Below are positions 9,178 to 21,247 of a stretch of 64,000 nt of DNA, piece after piece. Below the pieces are notes generated by a model that ran no database searches, was not told where the DNA came from, and worked only from the letters and a program-made list of their open reading frames with translations. The position numbers and the translations under genes are program-made. Positions within the stretch are counted from its first letter, which is position 1. Each line of letters opens with the position of its first letter. Source of the DNA: Symbiodinium natans (taxonomy: Eukaryota; Sar; Dinophyceae; Suessiales; Symbiodiniaceae); the NCBI GenBank assembly GCA_905221605.1, contig CAJNDS010002402.1, positions 184,001 through 248,000 on the forward strand. The letters run 5' to 3'.

Positions 9178-9755
9178 GGCAGCTGAGAGCTGCAAACTCA
9201 CCTCTGAGCCCGCGTAGAGGTCGCGCACGTTTTCAGCTGAGAGCTGTCGCCCACTAAGAGTGAGCGTCACATTGCACACAGCAAAAAGATATGAAACTGT
9301 CGCTGGCATAACAGCATTAAAAGTAAGAGAAGAGAACTCATCATGGCATAACAGGCGGTGCATGTACCAGCTGAGAGCTGGGCGTTAAGCAAGTGCATGT
9401 CAGCTCAGAGCTGGCATAAATCCATGTAAGCAAGTAGCGCCACCAAGAGTGGGCTTTCAGGGGCATGGAGCACGTGCATGTCAGCTTAGAGCTGCCAAAC
9501 CACCACTAAGAGTGGCGGTAAACCAACATATAGCACGATCGAGTGCATGTCAGCTCCGAGCTGGGCGTAAAGCACGTGCACAGCGGCTTAGAGCCTCCAG
9601 ATTGCACCACTAAGAGTGGGCTTTCAAGGACATTGAGCACGTGCATGTCAGCTTAGAGCTGCCACTCCACCGCGAAGAATGGCAGAGAATGGACATAAAA
9701 CACGTGCATGTCAGCTCAGAGCTGGCTTCGCCCCCCCCCACTAAGAGTGGGTTAT
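9178..9755. repeat. Array of two alternating micro-hairpin families
   Basis: This gap between the recombinase and Gag is filled by short palindromes: CAGCTnnGAGCTG-type (CAGCTCAGAGCTG, CAGCTTAGAGCTG, CAGCTGAGAGCTG) alternating with CCAC-TAAGA-GTGG, often joined by GCACGTGCATGT. At least six of each can be read. No coding frame is supported. The region could fold as a series of 5-bp stem-loops in the element RNA. Confidence 0.8.
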
Positions 9756-9837
9756 AAAACTGATGCAATAAGCCCACAGGTCGAACTTCATTTGTACGAC
9801 GCGCCGCGATCCATTCACATCTCTCTAGGCACAGCCG

Positions 9838-11700
9838 CTAGCGCACAAAACGTCTGAAACACTGTTTACACCTGGGGTGAAGCACTACAGGCCTTCCCTC
9901 GCAACTCTCATACGTTGCGTTGATCGGCCTTCCACAAATCAAAATTTCGCCGCCCTCCTCAGCGGCGACGTGGATGACCCTCGACACCAAGTTGCGTACA
10001 TAAACCCCACTCACAGGCAGCAGCGACTCGTCGACTCTCCCGGTCCAGCGTCCCACGAGCTGGTTGGCACAATCTTCATCTAACCTGCGATCAGGGGTCT
10101 CGTCATCCTCCCTGCCCTCCGAAGACGACACAGCTCCGTCCTCTCCACAGTCATCTTCATCCTCGGGAAAAGGCTGTTCTTCGCCATCAGCCACCCTGAA
10201 CTTGCGACCTCTCGGGGCATCAGGATCAAAATCGCCCTTCCGGACCCACAGGAGCATCCTCGACATCTCCCGGAGAGGTTGAGCCTGCGCGTCGGCCTCA
10301 TACAGGATCTCGGTTCCTACACCTGCAGCTCTGGACACATGATAGCCCAAAATGCAACGGATATCTCTCGCAAGCCCAAACTGCGACGACCAAGCAAGCA
10401 GTGTGCGTTTGCAGGAATGCGTCCCATAACTGCCGTAGGAATCGCTGCCAAAATCGAGCAATGACTTCAGCCACACATTCGCCATATCACACGGCAAAGG
10501 CACCTTAGCCCAAGTCCCGTCTGACCTGGCCAGCGGAAGAAGCGGGCACTCTTGATCTGGGCCTAGACCTTCGGACTCCAAAAGCTCAAACCAAGTCACT
10601 CCCCATGGACGTTCGTCATCAAGCATCACAACAGGAGCAGCCATGGGCAGCATGCGAGTCTTGCGCTCAAGTGAGGTCGAACTCTTTGTGCGCGACGCAA
10701 CAGCAGTGATGTACTTTGCCCCGCGCGGGAGCCTGAGCTCGGTCACCCTCTGGGCGTCCGAGAAGCGGCCCCTGCTGCCTATCATAAAGAGGAAGAAACC
10801 TGCAGCCACTCTGTCCGCCGTCGAGCGGCGTAACTGACCTGAAAGTATCGCCTCCAGCTTCCTGACTTGTGCGCAAGTGAAGGGGAGTCTTTGCTTCAAT
10901 GGCCTCTTGAGTTGATAGGTCCTCGCAGAAAGGCCCGTGATTCGATGCGAACAAAGGACCTCATCGGCCGAAGGCATCCCCAGAACGAACTTCGCAAATG
11001 CGACGGAGGAAAGGAAACTGCGAAATGCGGTTGGAGCAGCCGTGGCGCGGTTTGTGTCCATGTACAGGTAAACTGCTGCCTCGACCAAAGGGAACGGTAG
11101 CATATTCCTTCCCCGCGTCCAAACCACAAACCGCAAGAGGTGTGAGGCCCTATTATTCACAGTGGCTGTCGCCTTTGCTGAAAGAGCATCTGCGACGCTA
11201 TCGGAAAGCGTGCCAACACAGTGACCTGCGACCTTGCCTTGATACCAGTTGCGAGCGACACCAAAAGACATGGGATCACACGCAACAACGGAAATCCACT
11301 TGCTCACTGCAAGATGCCGCTCCTCGTTCTGCAATTGCAGCCAAGTTTTAGTTTCCAGCTTAGTCTTTACGAATTTGTAAGGGACATTCTGAACAAAACA
11401 CGGCCGTTTAAGCTTCTGCCGAACCGGGGGAGTATCGGCTGGCACGCTTGATGGAGTGGGACTCGCAAAAGTCGGCAACACTGTCGCCAAGGGCTTCAAG
11501 GGCTTGGGCGTGGGATCATAGGCCAAAAGACCCACATCCCAGGGCATTTTCCACAGCGAACGACCCGAAGCCGTGCAGGACAGGACATGCAAAGCTTGCC
11601 GGGTGTCCTGGCTCAAGCTCTCGTGACCTGACAAGGCATGAGACGGGGCAGGAACAGGCTGATCGTCACTCCCCACTTCACTATCATCAGAAACAGGCAT
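9838..11700 (-). CDS. Tyrosine recombinase of YR-1
   Basis: 620 residues from the ATG at 11700. A proline-rich N-terminal third (to about 100) is followed by a SAM-like core-binding region (about 130-265) and the catalytic domain. Box I arginine is in GSRGRFSDAQRV (R311/R313), a lysine in SRTKSS (K340), box II in GTHSCKRTLLAW (H429, K432), then LGYH (H455) and the nucleophile candidate in EILYEAD (Y468). Box II reads HxxK rather than the usual HxxR; YR-2 has the same substitution (HSLK), so it is probably a lineage trait rather than decay. An acidic tail follows. Role: insertion of a circular DNA copy by site-specific strand exchange without target duplication. Its ATG overlaps the stop of the preceding ORF (TGATG). 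Confidence 0.85.
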   Translation of the reverse strand: MPVSDDSEVGSDDQPVPAPSHALSGHESLSQDTRQALHVLSCTASGRSLWKMPWDVGLLAYDPTPKPLKPLATVLPTFASPTPSSVPADTPPVRQKLKRPCFVQNVPYKFVKTKLETKTWLQLQNEERHLAVSKWISVVACDPMSFGVARNWYQGKVAGHCVGTLSDSVADALSAKATATVNNRASHLLRFVVWTRGRNMLPFPLVEAAVYLYMDTNRATAAPTAFRSFLSSVAFAKFVLGMPSADEVLCSHRITGLSARTYQLKRPLKQRLPFTCAQVRKLEAILSGQLRRSTADRVAAGFFLFMIGSRGRFSDAQRVTELRLPRGAKYITAVASRTKSSTSLERKTRMLPMAAPVVMLDDERPWGVTWFELLESEGLGPDQECPLLPLARSDGTWAKVPLPCDMANVWLKSLLDFGSDSYGSYGTHSCKRTLLAWSSQFGLARDIRCILGYHVSRAAGVGTEILYEADAQAQPLREMSRMLLWVRKGDFDPDAPRGRKFRVADGEEQPFPEDEDDCGEDGAVSSSEGREDDETPDRRLDEDCANQLVGRWTGRVDESLLPVSGVYVRNLVSRVIHVAAEEGGEILICGRPINATYESCEGRPVVLHPRCKQCFRRFVR

Positions 11701-12002
11701 CACAGGCGCACAGGCAGGGCGTGCAAAAGGCCGCGCAACAGGAAGCTCAAGTGTTGAACCAAGGCCTGCAAAAACTGGCTGATAGCAGCAAGGCGGGTGG
11801 AGTCCTGTTCAAGCTGATCAGCGTTATCCTGCACACGGGACTGCAAGGCGACCACGCGATCCTCAAGGCTGACCAAACGGTGTTGAACACTGCGCAGATG
11901 ACGCCCGAGCAGGGCCACGTCACGGCTCAAGGATGCAAGGCGAACCTCAACAGGCACAGCCTGGGCAGCTGCGGCAGGAGGCTCAGAGGCCTCGAGATCC
12001 AT
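11700..12002 (-). CDS. Small coiled-coil protein, first ORF of YR-1
   Basis: About 100 residues from the ATG at 12002 (MDLEASEPP...). After an Ala/Pro-rich start, heptads of Leu/Val (VRLASLSRDVALLGRHL and onward, then SLEDRVVALQSRV) predict an oligomerising coiled coil. No catalytic motif. The stop TGA shares two bases with the recombinase ATG (TGATG), a layout known from stop-restart coupling in retrotransposons. It lies just inside the A1 repeat. It might be the N-terminal module of a Gag-like or recombinase complex; function unknown. Confidence 0.55.
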   Translation of the reverse strand: MDLEASEPPAAAAQAVPVEVRLASLSRDVALLGRHLRSVQHRLVSLEDRVVALQSRVQDNADQLEQDSTRLAAISQFLQALVQHLSFLLRGLLHALPVRL

Positions 12003-12101
12003 CTGCCGGCCCCGCGGGCCGGCGTGCACGAGCCCTAGCGGCAAACTCGGTTTACTGGGGGACTGAGACCTCTAGCACAGCACTAGTACGGCCCCGAACC
12101 C

Positions 12102-12260
12102 GAACAAAAATTTTCGCCAGCTTGCTGCGAGCAAGAACCTTGACCCATTCAACATGCAATTCACATGTAAAAATTCATGCAACAAATCTCATGAGAGTGC
12201 ATGCACGGGTCAGACGAAAATTCCCAGCAGAACAACATGTAGAACATGGACACAAAAATT
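12102..12260 (-). repeat. Inner part of YR-1 repeat A1
   Basis: 159 bp identical in length to 3396-3554. Its right edge (ACAAAAATT) meets the end of YR-0 directly; the missing 63 bp of A1 continue at 21185-21247 on the far side of YR-0. Confidence 0.85.
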
Positions 12261-12470
12261 ATCGCTTGTACCAAATTGGTTTGAACCCAAAAGCTCAAGC
12301 CAGACACACAGACTCCCTGAAGCATGAACCGTGACACCCCAGGTCACCATCCCTTTCTTTTTATCAATGGGCGGATCAAGATGCACAATCACGTGCCCGT
12401 GTACACGCTGGTTGCGCACACGTCTTTATAGGCGCGACACCTAGTCATCCTATGGCAGCCTCAAACCCCC
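12261..12470 (-). repeat. YR-0 split direct repeat B2
   Basis: 210 bp matching 12970-13179, from ATCGCTTGTACC to CTCAAACCCCC. In element orientation it starts GGGGG. It forms the inner-left boundary of YR-0 against the YR-1 A1 fragment. Confidence 0.85.
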
Positions 12471-12736
12471 TTTTGAGGGCGAGGACGATCTGCCTGACGC
12501 TACCTGACTCTACTCGAGCATGGGGTCCGACAGGACCGCGTGCAGGGAGTTGCGGCCGCCTTTGCGGGCCCTGCTACAACCAGGGTGGGCGGGTGGGTTC
12601 CGCCAGGAGGCGCCAAAGCGTAGGAACGCAAGGCGAACGACGTGGCAGTCCGTGACGGCACGGAGAAACAGAAGCAGGGAGTTGCAGCCGCGTCAGCGGG
12701 CCCTGCTGTAGGCATGCCCAGGGTGGGCTGGGTGGG
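12471..12736. repeat. YR-0 A2-B2 spacer with duplicated unit and G4 motifs
   Basis: Contains two imperfect copies of a roughly 110-bp unit (GCAGGGAGTTGC...GCGGGCCCTGCT...GGGTGGG). Each ends in a G4-type tract: GGGTGGGCGGGTGGG at about 12583-12598 and GGGTGGGCTGGGTGGG at 12721-12736, the latter touching A2. The unit also contains a strong hairpin (GCAGGG...CCCTGC). Confidence 0.75.
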
Positions 12737-12969
12737 TCAAAATTTTGCGCACTGCGATGGAGCCAGTGCTGCACACATGAAGAGCTCAAGCAAACTTCGC
12801 AACATGCAGTAAAGAATACAATCAACATGCCAAGTTGTTTGCTGCACATGACGCCATGCAAAGTATAAAATAACTTTTGGCTTCAAACCAAGAACAACGG
12901 CCCGCCGTTTTTCTTGAGGCAATTCGGAAGCAAGCGATAAAACACGATTCGCTCGCGAACAGTAAGCTT
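12737..12969 (-). repeat. YR-0 split direct repeat A2
   Basis: 233 bp matching 20952-21184. In element orientation it begins AAGCTTACTG and ends CAAAATTTTGA next to the G4 tract. Confidence 0.85.
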
Positions 12970-13179
12970 ATCGCTTGTACCAAATTGGTTTGAACCCAAA
13001 AGCTCAAGCCAGACACACAGACTCCCTGAAGCATGAACCGTGACACCCCAGGTCACCATCCCTTTCTTTTTATCAATGGGCGGATCAAGATGCACAATCA
13101 CGTGCCCGTGTACACGCTGGTTGCGCACACGTCTTTATAGGCGCGACACCTAGTCATCCTATGGCAGCCTCAAACCCCC
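12970..13179 (-). repeat. YR-0 split direct repeat B1
   Basis: 210-bp copy of 12261-12470, directly adjoining A2 (B1-A2 junction GCGAT/AAGCTT in element orientation), as in the split direct repeat model. Confidence 0.85.
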
Positions 13180-14390
13180 AATTAACCGAAAACCAATGCA
13201 GGAGCGTCGCCGCGCTGGAAACGCATTAGATCACAGGACAGTGATCCACGCCCCTCTGTAGAAGTGTGGCCATATGCCTTGAAGGGGGAGCCTGTGCACC
13301 TTAAAGGAAAGGTGCGCACTCACGCATCCCACGAAGAGGGAGAATATGCAAACCCAAACCCACTACGTAGACCGACCTTGACAAAACACCAAGCTTCCTG
13401 GACAAGCCGATGCCCACACAGGCATGGCAAGCGAGTGAACCAAACACGCGCCCTATGGGTAGGAGCACCCGACACTGCCATTTGAGCGGCCTCCAGGAGA
13501 GCGTAAGAACCCGCACAGTGGGCAGACAGGAAGCCGGCCACATGGCGCACATGTTGTTTTCAGTAGGTTGCCCAAGACTGGCGGCACCAACGACCACACA
13601 CCAGGTTTGCCGCTTACTCCTCCCTAGACGTGCTTGGGAAGACCTGTTTCCCAGCATGTCATCCGAAGTTGACAGCTACACTCCGCTCACTGTAGAGCAG
13701 GCAGCGCATTCCGTGGACACGCGCTGACATTTGGCGTGAGCATAAGTAGGCACGGTCGTAACATGAAGCCAACTGCGTGCGGGGGGGGGCTTATAACTTA
13801 CCTCTCACTGATGAGACCGCCTGCACACTCGGCGGCTGACGTCGCGGGCCCGTGTTGCCGTCACCACCCAGACCTGTACTTTATTTAAATCAAAAATACA
13901 TTGAACACGCAGCCCAAGTGGGTGCACAGTAATGCACGAATCACTCCTTGGTGAGTGAGGTGTATCAACACACAGTGGGCCCCCCCCCCCTTGTCTCGCC
14001 TAACAGTGCGGGGAAGCAAGGCGAAGGTTCGGAACCCTTCAGACATTCACGCTCCCGTAGCAACCGACACAGCGTGCCGCAGGAATGAGATCGGCATCGA
14101 GCAGACTATGGCAAAGTACCCAGGCACCACATCTAGTTGCAGTCCTTGGGGAGGAGGCGGAGGTGGACTTGATTTCTCGGCGTTCTGAGACATGACTGTG
14201 AACAGCAGGGCCCACCTCTCTCGTCATCGCTTCCAACAGAGTGACCGCTTGGGCTCGATGACGGGATTCACTTATTTACACACCGACTCCTTCATTGCAG
14301 ATTTGACACTCTGTGGTCCTGCACAAGTTATGGCTGCGTGGCCATAAGATGAGCCTGCAACCTATGCTGCACCGACTCCGACATGAGGCC
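13180..14390. other. YR-0 interior, no gene seen
   Basis: No ORF with recognisable motifs. Contains G and C homopolymer tracts (G run near 13782, C run near 13981) and short low-complexity stretches. I see no coding signal. Confidence 0.5.
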
Positions 14391-14394
14391 TGTT

Positions 14395-14940
14395 GTGCGC
14401 GACGCATCCTTGAGGGCTTGTGGCAGACCACTCCTTCAGAGACACCGTTATGGAAGCTTGCGCCCCAACTCATCCTTGAGGACTTGTGGCAGAGCATCCT
14501 TGGGCGACCAGTCTTGACAGCTTCACAGCCAAACTGTTCCCGGGGAACCGGTGGCACACCCTATACGGGCACATTGAGACGTCAGAACCAAATGAACCGA
14601 AAAGAGGAACCCCCCCCCAGACTTCATCATAGAAGCTTGCGTGCACAACGCATCCTTGGGAACTTATAGCAGAGCAACCCTCACGAGATTCCATTATGGA
14701 AGCCTGCGTGCACATCGTGCACAACTCATCCTTGAGGACTCGTGGCAGAACACTCCTCGGGAGTCCGTGGGTGACCAGCTTCACGGACAAACTGTTCCGG
14801 GAAGCGGCGGGATACTCGCGTCAGAGCAAGCCTCCCGAGTCCTTGGGTGTCCATCCTTGGCAGCTTCACAGGCAAGCTGTTCCGGGGGAAGCAGCGGTAG
14901 CTTCACAGGCAAACTGTTCCGGGGGAAGCAGCGGCACTCC
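14395..14940. repeat. Degenerate minisatellite in YR-0
   Basis: Recurring phrases CATCCTTGAGGACTTGTGG (about 14406, 14470, 14649 and 14727, diverged) and AGCTTCACAGGCAAACTGTTCC (about 14518, 14777, 14868 and 14909). No coding frame is supported. Confidence 0.65.
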
Positions 14941-15829
<889 letters not shown>

Positions 15830-16004
15830 CACCATGTACCCTCACACTCGTGCATGAGACAAAGACTCATGACAAACCCATGACCTTAAAAGCAACTCAC
15901 TATCCACATGTCCCTGAGCCTGCGTTCAGAACGTGCATGAAGAATGCCAGCAGTAGAGAATCATGAGGCTTCTTGGCCACGTTTTTAAGACAGCCCTTTG
16001 GTTC

Positions 16005-16250
16005 ACACACAGGCACCATGTGCCCTCACTTACATGAGTGGCCCCTCGGCTCACACACAAGGCACCATGTGCCCTCACTTACATGAGTGGCTCCTTGGCT
16101 CACATACAAGGCACCATGTGCCCTCACCTTCATGAGTGGCCCCTTGGCCAAGGCACCATGTGCCTGCATGAGTGGCCCCTTGGCCAAGGCACCAGGTGCC
16201 CTCACTTTCATGAGTGGCCCCTTGGCCAGATCTTGAAGACGGCCCCTTGG
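16005..16250. repeat. Minisatellite, AAGGCACCATGTGCCCTCA units
   Basis: Tandem units of roughly 35-60 bp built from AAGGCACCATGTGCCCTCA and CATGAGTGGCCCCTTGGC. The GGCACCATGTGCC core is itself palindromic. Non-coding. Confidence 0.8.
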
Positions 16251-16317
16251 CTTACACGCAAGGCACCAGTGCCCTCACTCGCGTGCATGAGACAAGGGCT
16301 CATGATCCCCTTGGCGG

Positions 16318-17400
16318 ACATCAGCTTACAGCTTCCTTTTCTAAGGCACGCAACCTTTGGAGAACTTTCTCGGAGGCTACGTAAGACAGGCAGCGCAACT
16401 CTGCGCCACCGGAGAAGCCCTCATGTGCATCACCACCCAGGGGCAAGCACCACTGCAGGTGCAGCACGCACGTGCGGCGCAGCTTCCTGGAGACTGCCTC
16501 AGAGGCCACACGGTAGAGCGCGGCGCATACACACTCCATGCCATCGACTGCTCACTCGCCGCGAACATGCAACGGCTGTCAGGCACGTGAAGACAGCCCC
16601 TGGGTTCACACACACAAGGCACCAGCACCTTCACCCTCACGCATGAGAGAAGGGCTCATGAGCCCCTTGGTTGACATCAGCTTACAGCTTCTTTTTATGT
16701 GAAGCACGCAACCTTTGGAGAACTTTGTCAGAGGCCGCGTAAGACAGGCAGCGCAACTATACGCCACCGGAGAACCCCTCACGGGCAACACCATCCAGGG
16801 GCAAGCACCACTGCGTGTGCTGCGCGCACGTGCGGCGCGCAATCCCCTGGAGATGTCCTCAGCACGCAACCTTTGGAGAACTTTCTCAGAGGCTGCGTAA
16901 GACAGGCAGCGCAACTCTGCGCCATTGGAGAACCCCTCATGGGCATCACCACCCAGGGGCAAGCACCACTGCATGTGCAGCACGCACGTGCGGCGCAGCT
17001 TCCTGGAGACTGCCTCAGAGGTCACACGGTAGAGCGCGGCGCATACACACTCCATGCCATCGACTGCTCACTCGCCGCGAACAACGGCTGTCAGGTACGT
17101 GAAGACAGCCCCTTGGTTCACACACAAGGCACCAGCGCCTTCACCCTCACGCATGAGAGAAGGGCTCATGAGCCCCTTGGTTGACATCAGCTTACAGCTT
17201 CTTTTACGTGAGGCACGCAACCTTTGGAGAACTTTTTCAGAGGCCGCGTAAGACAGGCAGCGCAACTATACGCCACCGGAGAACCCCTCACGGGCAACAC
17301 CACCCAGGGGCAAGCACCACTGCGTGTGCTTTACGCACGTGTGGCGCGCAATCCCCTGGAGACGTCCTCAGAGGCCACACCCAGCGACTGCTCACTCGCC
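16318..17400. repeat. Long diverged tandem repeat block in YR-0
   Basis: At least four related copies (about 16318, 16675, 16862 and 17184), each beginning with CACGCAACCTTTGGAGAAC and continuing through GTAAGACAGGCAGCGCAAC, CACCACCCAGGGGCAAGC and a TCAGAGGCCACACGGTAGAG-like phrase. Copies differ in length and internal deletions. Apparent ORFs repeat with the DNA and carry no domain. Confidence 0.8.
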
Positions 17401-17404
17401 GCAA

Positions 17405-18545
17405 ACAACAGCTGCCAGGCAAGGCAACATACTCCAAGCTTTCGCTGAAACCGACTCCGAAGCTCCAGGACTGGAAACTGCGAGGCAAGGCCACATTCCC
17501 CAAGCTCTCACTGAAACTGCCGACTTTCCTGTTGGGTTCTGCAGCTGAAACCGACCCCGAAGCACGAGGACTGCAAGCTGCCAGGTAAGGTGACTCTCTC
17601 CGAGCTCTGGTTGAAACCGAAGCCGACGCTCAGGACTGCAAGCTGCGAGGCAAGGCCGCATTCTCCAAGCCCCTTGAAACCGACCCCGAAGCTCGAGGAC
17701 TGCATCCCCGGAGAGCCCAGAGAGGTTTCGGGACAACATGGTTCAAAAATCCCTGGAGAGGTTTCGGGACAACCTGGTTCAAAAATCGCAGGAGAACCCA
17801 GAGAGGTTTCAGGACAACCTGGTTCAAAAATCCTTGGAGAAACCAGAAAGGTTTCGGGACAACCTGGTTCAGAAATCCCTGGGGAACCCAAGGAACCGCA
17901 GGATGCATGTGGTGAGATGCTCGACAAACAGACGCGCGCACATGGCTGGGGGCATGAGAACTGAAACAGCACCATGGTGTCCGCGTCTCTCGCGCGACCA
18001 CTGCAGCACAGCTCCAGGACTACAAGCTGCGAGGCAAGGCTACGTTCTTCAAGCTCTCAGGCGAAACCGAATCCGAAGCTCAAGGACTGCAAGCTGTCAT
18101 GCTATGCCACGCTGATGACTCCGAAGCTCAAGGACTGCAAGCTGCCAGGCATGCTACATGCTCCACGCTCTTGTTGGACCACGAGGGCCACTCATTGCAA
18201 GCTGCCAGGCCGGGCCTCGTTCTCCAAACGCGCGTTCTCCAAAGGTCAAGCTGCAAGCACTGCAAGCTGCCAGGCAAGGTCACATGAAACACGCTCCGAA
18301 GCTCAAGGACTGCAAGCTGCCGGACATGAAAACACTATGCCATTATGCAAGTTTTTGGGTAAAATCGTGCGCAAAGCTCAAGGACAACAAAATGCCTGGC
18401 AAGGTCACGTTGTCCAAACTCTGGTTGAAATGGTACCCAAAGGTTAAGGACTGCAAGCCGCCGGGCAAGGCTGCATTGTTCAAGCTCTGGTTGAAGAATT
18501 GTCCAAAAGTCAAGGACTGCAAGACCTTGGGCAATTCAACGTCCT
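17405..18545. repeat. Minisatellite with AGGACTGCAAGCTGCCAGG core
   Basis: Many copies of a unit around GCTCAAGGACTGCAAGCTG and CCAGGCAAGG, spaced 50-90 bp, with an embedded subarray (about 17720-17900) of roughly 45-bp units GGTTCAAAAATCCCTGGAG. Non-coding; the same core reappears at 20165-20530. Confidence 0.8.
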
Positions 18546-20160
18546 CAAGACGGTGCTCACAGTCAAGCAAAGAAGAGAAGGCGTGCGTTGCATGTACGGC
18601 CATCACACTCAGGCGTTGGCCGTCATCTGCCTCATCCCTGTATGAGATCTGAGGTTCTGGGGACGCTGGGCAGTATGTTGCAGTGCGCGAGCAGAGCACT
18701 TGCTCATGGAGGGGAAGTAGACTGAATAGCGCACGTCGCTTGCCGATGCGATCAGGCAATACACAGAAGAGAACATGAGGACTGCAATCGTTCCCGAACC
18801 GACAAGTCCGCCAAGAAAGAGGACGCTGTCGCCCCTGTGTCATACTGAGAGCACGCTGAACGCGTGGCTTCACCAAGACCTCGCATGTCCAAGGTGGTGC
18901 TCTCGGGCGCCTGTGACAGCTCACCGCGCCCACAGTCGACTAACATAGCAACACCTGTCGCCCAGAAACCCAAGGACCTCAACGTCATCCAAGGCATCAC
19001 ACCGAAGCTGTGCACTCACCGTACAGTACCCCTGTACCCCACGGTACTCGACCCGTGAACGACTGAGTCTGTCAAGACAGATTGGAAACGGAAATCACGT
19101 CTTAAGCCGTTTGGTACCTGCTGTTGCGCACAAAGTGCACTCGGCATTGTATCGAAGGACGTCTAGAGACTGTCTGTAGCTCCAGAGCAACCACGAAACA
19201 TGATATGCGTGCAAGCTGCTTGCGGAGCTCACACGGAACGCATGACCTTAAGCTTGCCAACAGCTGCAAGCACACTCTGCTGCGACGCAGCGCAGAGTCT
19301 TGTCGGCAGCGCTGACACACCGCAAAACATCTGGGCCTGCTTGGACCCACAATCGCTTAGCAGGACGCAAGCTTGGCACACGGTGGGGACGTGGGGGGAC
19401 ATGGTGGTACAGCACGCCTCAGCACGGGTTGGTTCGCTATTGAAGAATCCATATCGGTGGTCGGGTCACGGCAGCTTATGCACAAACAAGACGGCACGTC
19501 CGATAACACACACGTCTCAAGCACCTCAAACGAACGTGGGCTGAGCCCCCTTGGCTCATGAAGCACAGGACAGCTGCATCCTTGGGACCCATAGTGGCCC
19601 TATGCAATGCGCGATGCAGGGCGAAGCTGTCGCATCACAAACTCCTCAGTTGCCTGTCACCTCGCCATCGATCTGCACACCTTCAACACACTGCAAACAC
19701 ATAACTTTCCCTTGCAACAGCAATACCCTGCCAGGTCGACACCCTGGGACAGGCCGGACCTAGCAGCGAACACCTGAAACAAGCACAGGTGCCTGTCCCA
19801 GACACCCTACTTCCTTGTAGTGACTTGCATCAAATGGCTTGGGTAAAGAAATTGACCGGCACTAGATACAAAATCCTGAGGCTCAAAGGGTCGGTGCACT
19901 CCTTGGGGATACGAAATGGAGGACGAAGCGTCAGGCAGGCATGGCAGCTAACAATGGCTCACTCAAATCTCGAGTCCCGCGCTTCAGTCTCCGCTGGAGG
20001 ATTCTTGACGTCTCTGAACAAGCGCACCCTTTCCGAACAAGCCGGTGCATGAACTAATTTTCAGTTGCCACGAACTGCCTGCAGGTATAAGAAACAACCA
20101 TGTCCCTTATGCTTCGAAACGAAGAAAACGCATCTGCCTGCCACATCCTTGCGTGGATCA
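18546..20160. other. YR-0 interior, no gene seen
   Basis: I find no ORF with a recognisable motif and no clear repeat apart from short fragments of the flanking minisatellite. Confidence 0.5.
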
Positions 20161-20164
20161 CCTC

Positions 20165-20530
20165 GACATCAGAAGCTCAAGGACTCCAACGGGACGACCA
20201 TTTGCCAGGCAAGGCCACTTCAACTGCAAGCAGCAGGCGGGCCATGCCCGGGTAAAAGCATCCTGGAACCCAAGGACTGCACGCCGTCAAGCAACGCCAC
20301 AATATACACACACTTGCAGAGATCACATCCATCATTCAGGTCACGTCCAATGATGAAGACTGCAGCGTAAGGACTGCAAACTGCCAGGCAACGCCACATC
20401 CTTCAAGCATGACTGCAAGCAGCCAGCAATGCAATCTTCTCTGAGCGCCGGCTGAAACATTGGAAGGCCAAAGACTGCAAGCTGCCAGGCAAAGCCATAG
20501 ATGCCAAACTTCGGTTGGAACCACGTAAGG
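20165..20530. repeat. Second block of the AGGACTGCAAGCTGCCAGG minisatellite
   Basis: Units at about 20172, 20270, 20370 and 20470 match the core of 17405-18545. Non-coding. Between here and 20951 I see nothing further. Confidence 0.7.
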
Positions 20531-20951
20531 CCATCGTGCTCCAGAGCTCACTGGCGCTGGTTCGTAGAAGCACGGCTGCTGCGTGCCTGATCCTCACCAG
20601 GCTGTTGCAGGACATACGTAAAGATGCCTTCTTGAACTTGCACCAGCAATGGAGGGGAGACTGCTGGCCGCAAAGCACCTATGAGCATTCTGCCTGAGGC
20701 GCACCTCGGATTTTCCCCCCTTTTAACCGCTCAGCTGAGCCATGTGCACAACGCAAGGGCGTACGAAGGCGTCGAAAACGCATGTAGCCCCCCACCCAGT
20801 AGTGGCACAGGAAGACTGCAGGAGGCCTGGGGAAACCAGATGCACGCAAATTTAATGCAGCGCGCAGCGCGCGGCGCACGAGGTGTAGACAATGCACAGT
20901 ACTTATTATCCCGCTCTGTAGCGGCCGTCAAACGGAAACCATGGCGGGGTC

Positions 20952-21184
20952 TCAAAATTTTGCGCACTGCGATGGAGCCAGTGCTGCACACATGAAGAGC
21001 TCAAGCAAACTTCGCAACATGCAGTAAAGAATACAATCAACATGCCAAGTTGTTTGCTGCACATGACGCCATGCAAAGTATAAAATAACTTTTGGCTTCA
21101 AACCAAGAACAACGGCCCGCCGTTTTTCTTGAGGCAATTCGGAAGCAAGCGATAAAACACGATTCGCTCGCGAACAGTAAGCTT
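20952..21184 (-). repeat. YR-0 split direct repeat A1
   Basis: 233 bp matching A2 at 12737-12969. It is the 5' end of YR-0; its outer edge (AAGCTT) joins YR-1 sequence at 21185. Unlike A2 it has no G-quadruplex tract at its inner edge. Confidence 0.85.
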
Positions 21185-21247
21185 CTCATCAAAGAATTTT
21201 TGAGTTCATCTGGCATAAAACGCTGTCACACAAGTGTGAAAGCTTGC
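21185..21247 (-). repeat. Outer part of YR-1 repeat A1
   Basis: 63 bp matching 3555-3617 (CTCATCAAAG...AAAGCTTGC). It is the true 5' end of YR-1 cut off from the rest by YR-0; host flank resumes at 21248. Confidence 0.85.
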
